DNA of 64,000 nucleotides from Hyphococcus sp. (GTDB lineage: Bacteria > Pseudomonadota > Alphaproteobacteria > Caulobacterales > Parvularculaceae). Below are positions 63,677 through 64,000 of this stretch, piece by piece. Position numbers and translations under genes: made by a program. Positions within the stretch are counted from its first letter, which is position 1. Each line of letters starts with the position of its first letter. The notes under the pieces are model-generated. The model was given only the letters and a program-made list of their open reading frames with translations. It did not search any database and was not told the origin of the DNA. The stretch covers positions 1 through 64,000 of the forward strand of contig JAJFGF010000002.1 in NCBI GenBank assembly GCA_021776245.1, written 5' to 3'.

Positions 63677-64000
63677 ATGAATAGCAAATATAGCGGAAGT
63701 CTGCTGACGACGTTTACAAGCGGCATCGGGGCAAGCTCATCGCTTGAAGAACTGGGCGCGGCGATAGACCGTTTTTCTGAAGCGGCCGATTATCAAATTC
63801 TGCATTTCGGCGTCTGTAAAATTGACAATACGGTAATTAAAGACGTCATTTATTCGCGGCCCGTAACGGGAACCGCAATGGAAGTTAAAGATTTCAGGGA
63901 CGATCTGAAAGTAATGGCGTGTAATGAAGCGCTGAGCTTGATGAAACCGTTCGATTTGACGCGCCATGAGTTTCAGACTTGCGACACGGCTCATTTTGAT
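63677..64000 (+). CDS. second LuxR-type regulator, N-terminal part (cut by window)
   Basis: From ATG 63677 a frame runs 108 codons to the window end. It closely follows the previous gene: LGAAIDRFSEAADYQILHFG, KDVIYSRPVTGTAMEVKDF, then FDLTRHEFQTCDTAHFD. It is a tandem duplicate; the DNA-binding part lies beyond the window. Confidence 0.82.
   Translation, partial: MNSKYSGSLLTTFTSGIGASSSLEELGAAIDRFSEAADYQILHFGVCKIDNTVIKDVIYSRPVTGTAMEVKDFRDDLKVMACNEALSLMKPFDLTRHEFQTCDTAHFD

Overview
The window looks like a chromosomal stretch of an alphaproteobacterium, probably an aquatic member of the Hyphomonadaceae/Parvularculaceae type (inferred from gene content; no rRNA or tRNA gene was seen to confirm it). 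Reasons: the run UPF0262 - low-molecular-weight phosphatase - infA - maf - RNase E/G - yacG, the DUF1244 gene, a large TonB-dependent receptor, and several outer-membrane or lipoprotein genes.

Layout. 1-7.7 kb is core genome: the edge of an IS4-like element, trhO with a GST, a DUF481 porin-like protein, a dihaem cytochrome c, then the infA/yacG run. From 7.5 to 18.2 kb, fragments of the yacG 3' end recur four more times, one of them very short. Between them lie a small secreted protein, a CHAT (caspase-like) protease with a small membrane protein, a lipoprotein, a DUF885 peptidase-like protein, an HtrA protease and a secreted trypsin-like protease. REP-type palindromes and a REP-associated transposase (RAYT) sit in the same tract. 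18.9-25.2 kb is a defence-type island: AbiE toxin-antitoxin behind two perfect 45-bp palindromes, a membrane coiled-coil protein, an unknown protein, an MNT-HEPN fusion and a stand-alone PD-(D/E)XK nuclease candidate. 25.4-31.4 kb is an uptake/degradation cluster (AraC regulator, TonB receptor, alpha/beta hydrolase, MFS permease). 31.7-50.1 kb holds assorted genes, including a methyltransferase, DUF547, a degenerate M23 peptidase, a membrane-anchored AraC regulator, two DUF1244 copies, a lipoprotein-type catalase-peroxidase, an orphan encapsulated-ferritin-like gene, a VPxPA/PEP-CTERM protein and a SET-domain protein.

At 50.3-54.5 kb four copies of a palindrome, CGTGGGA-N5-TCCC(A/G)CG, precede three transcription units: a repeat protein with a basic Pro/Arg tail, a DUF6502-DUF5666 operon, and an outer-membrane protein. 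This looks like a small local regulon whose regulator may be DUF6502. At 55.4-57.2 kb a copper-amine-oxidase-like protein appears split into two tightly linked genes, a lipoprotein with N-terminal-type domains and a secreted catalytic-type domain. At 58.4-62.1 kb a BlaI-type repressor, an M56 peptidase fused to HEAT repeats and an amidohydrolase lipoprotein form an overlapping operon behind twin GGTAA-N4-TTACC sites. The right edge holds tandem LuxR-type regulators, the second cut by the window.

All functions are assigned by reading protein motifs; no database search was run.
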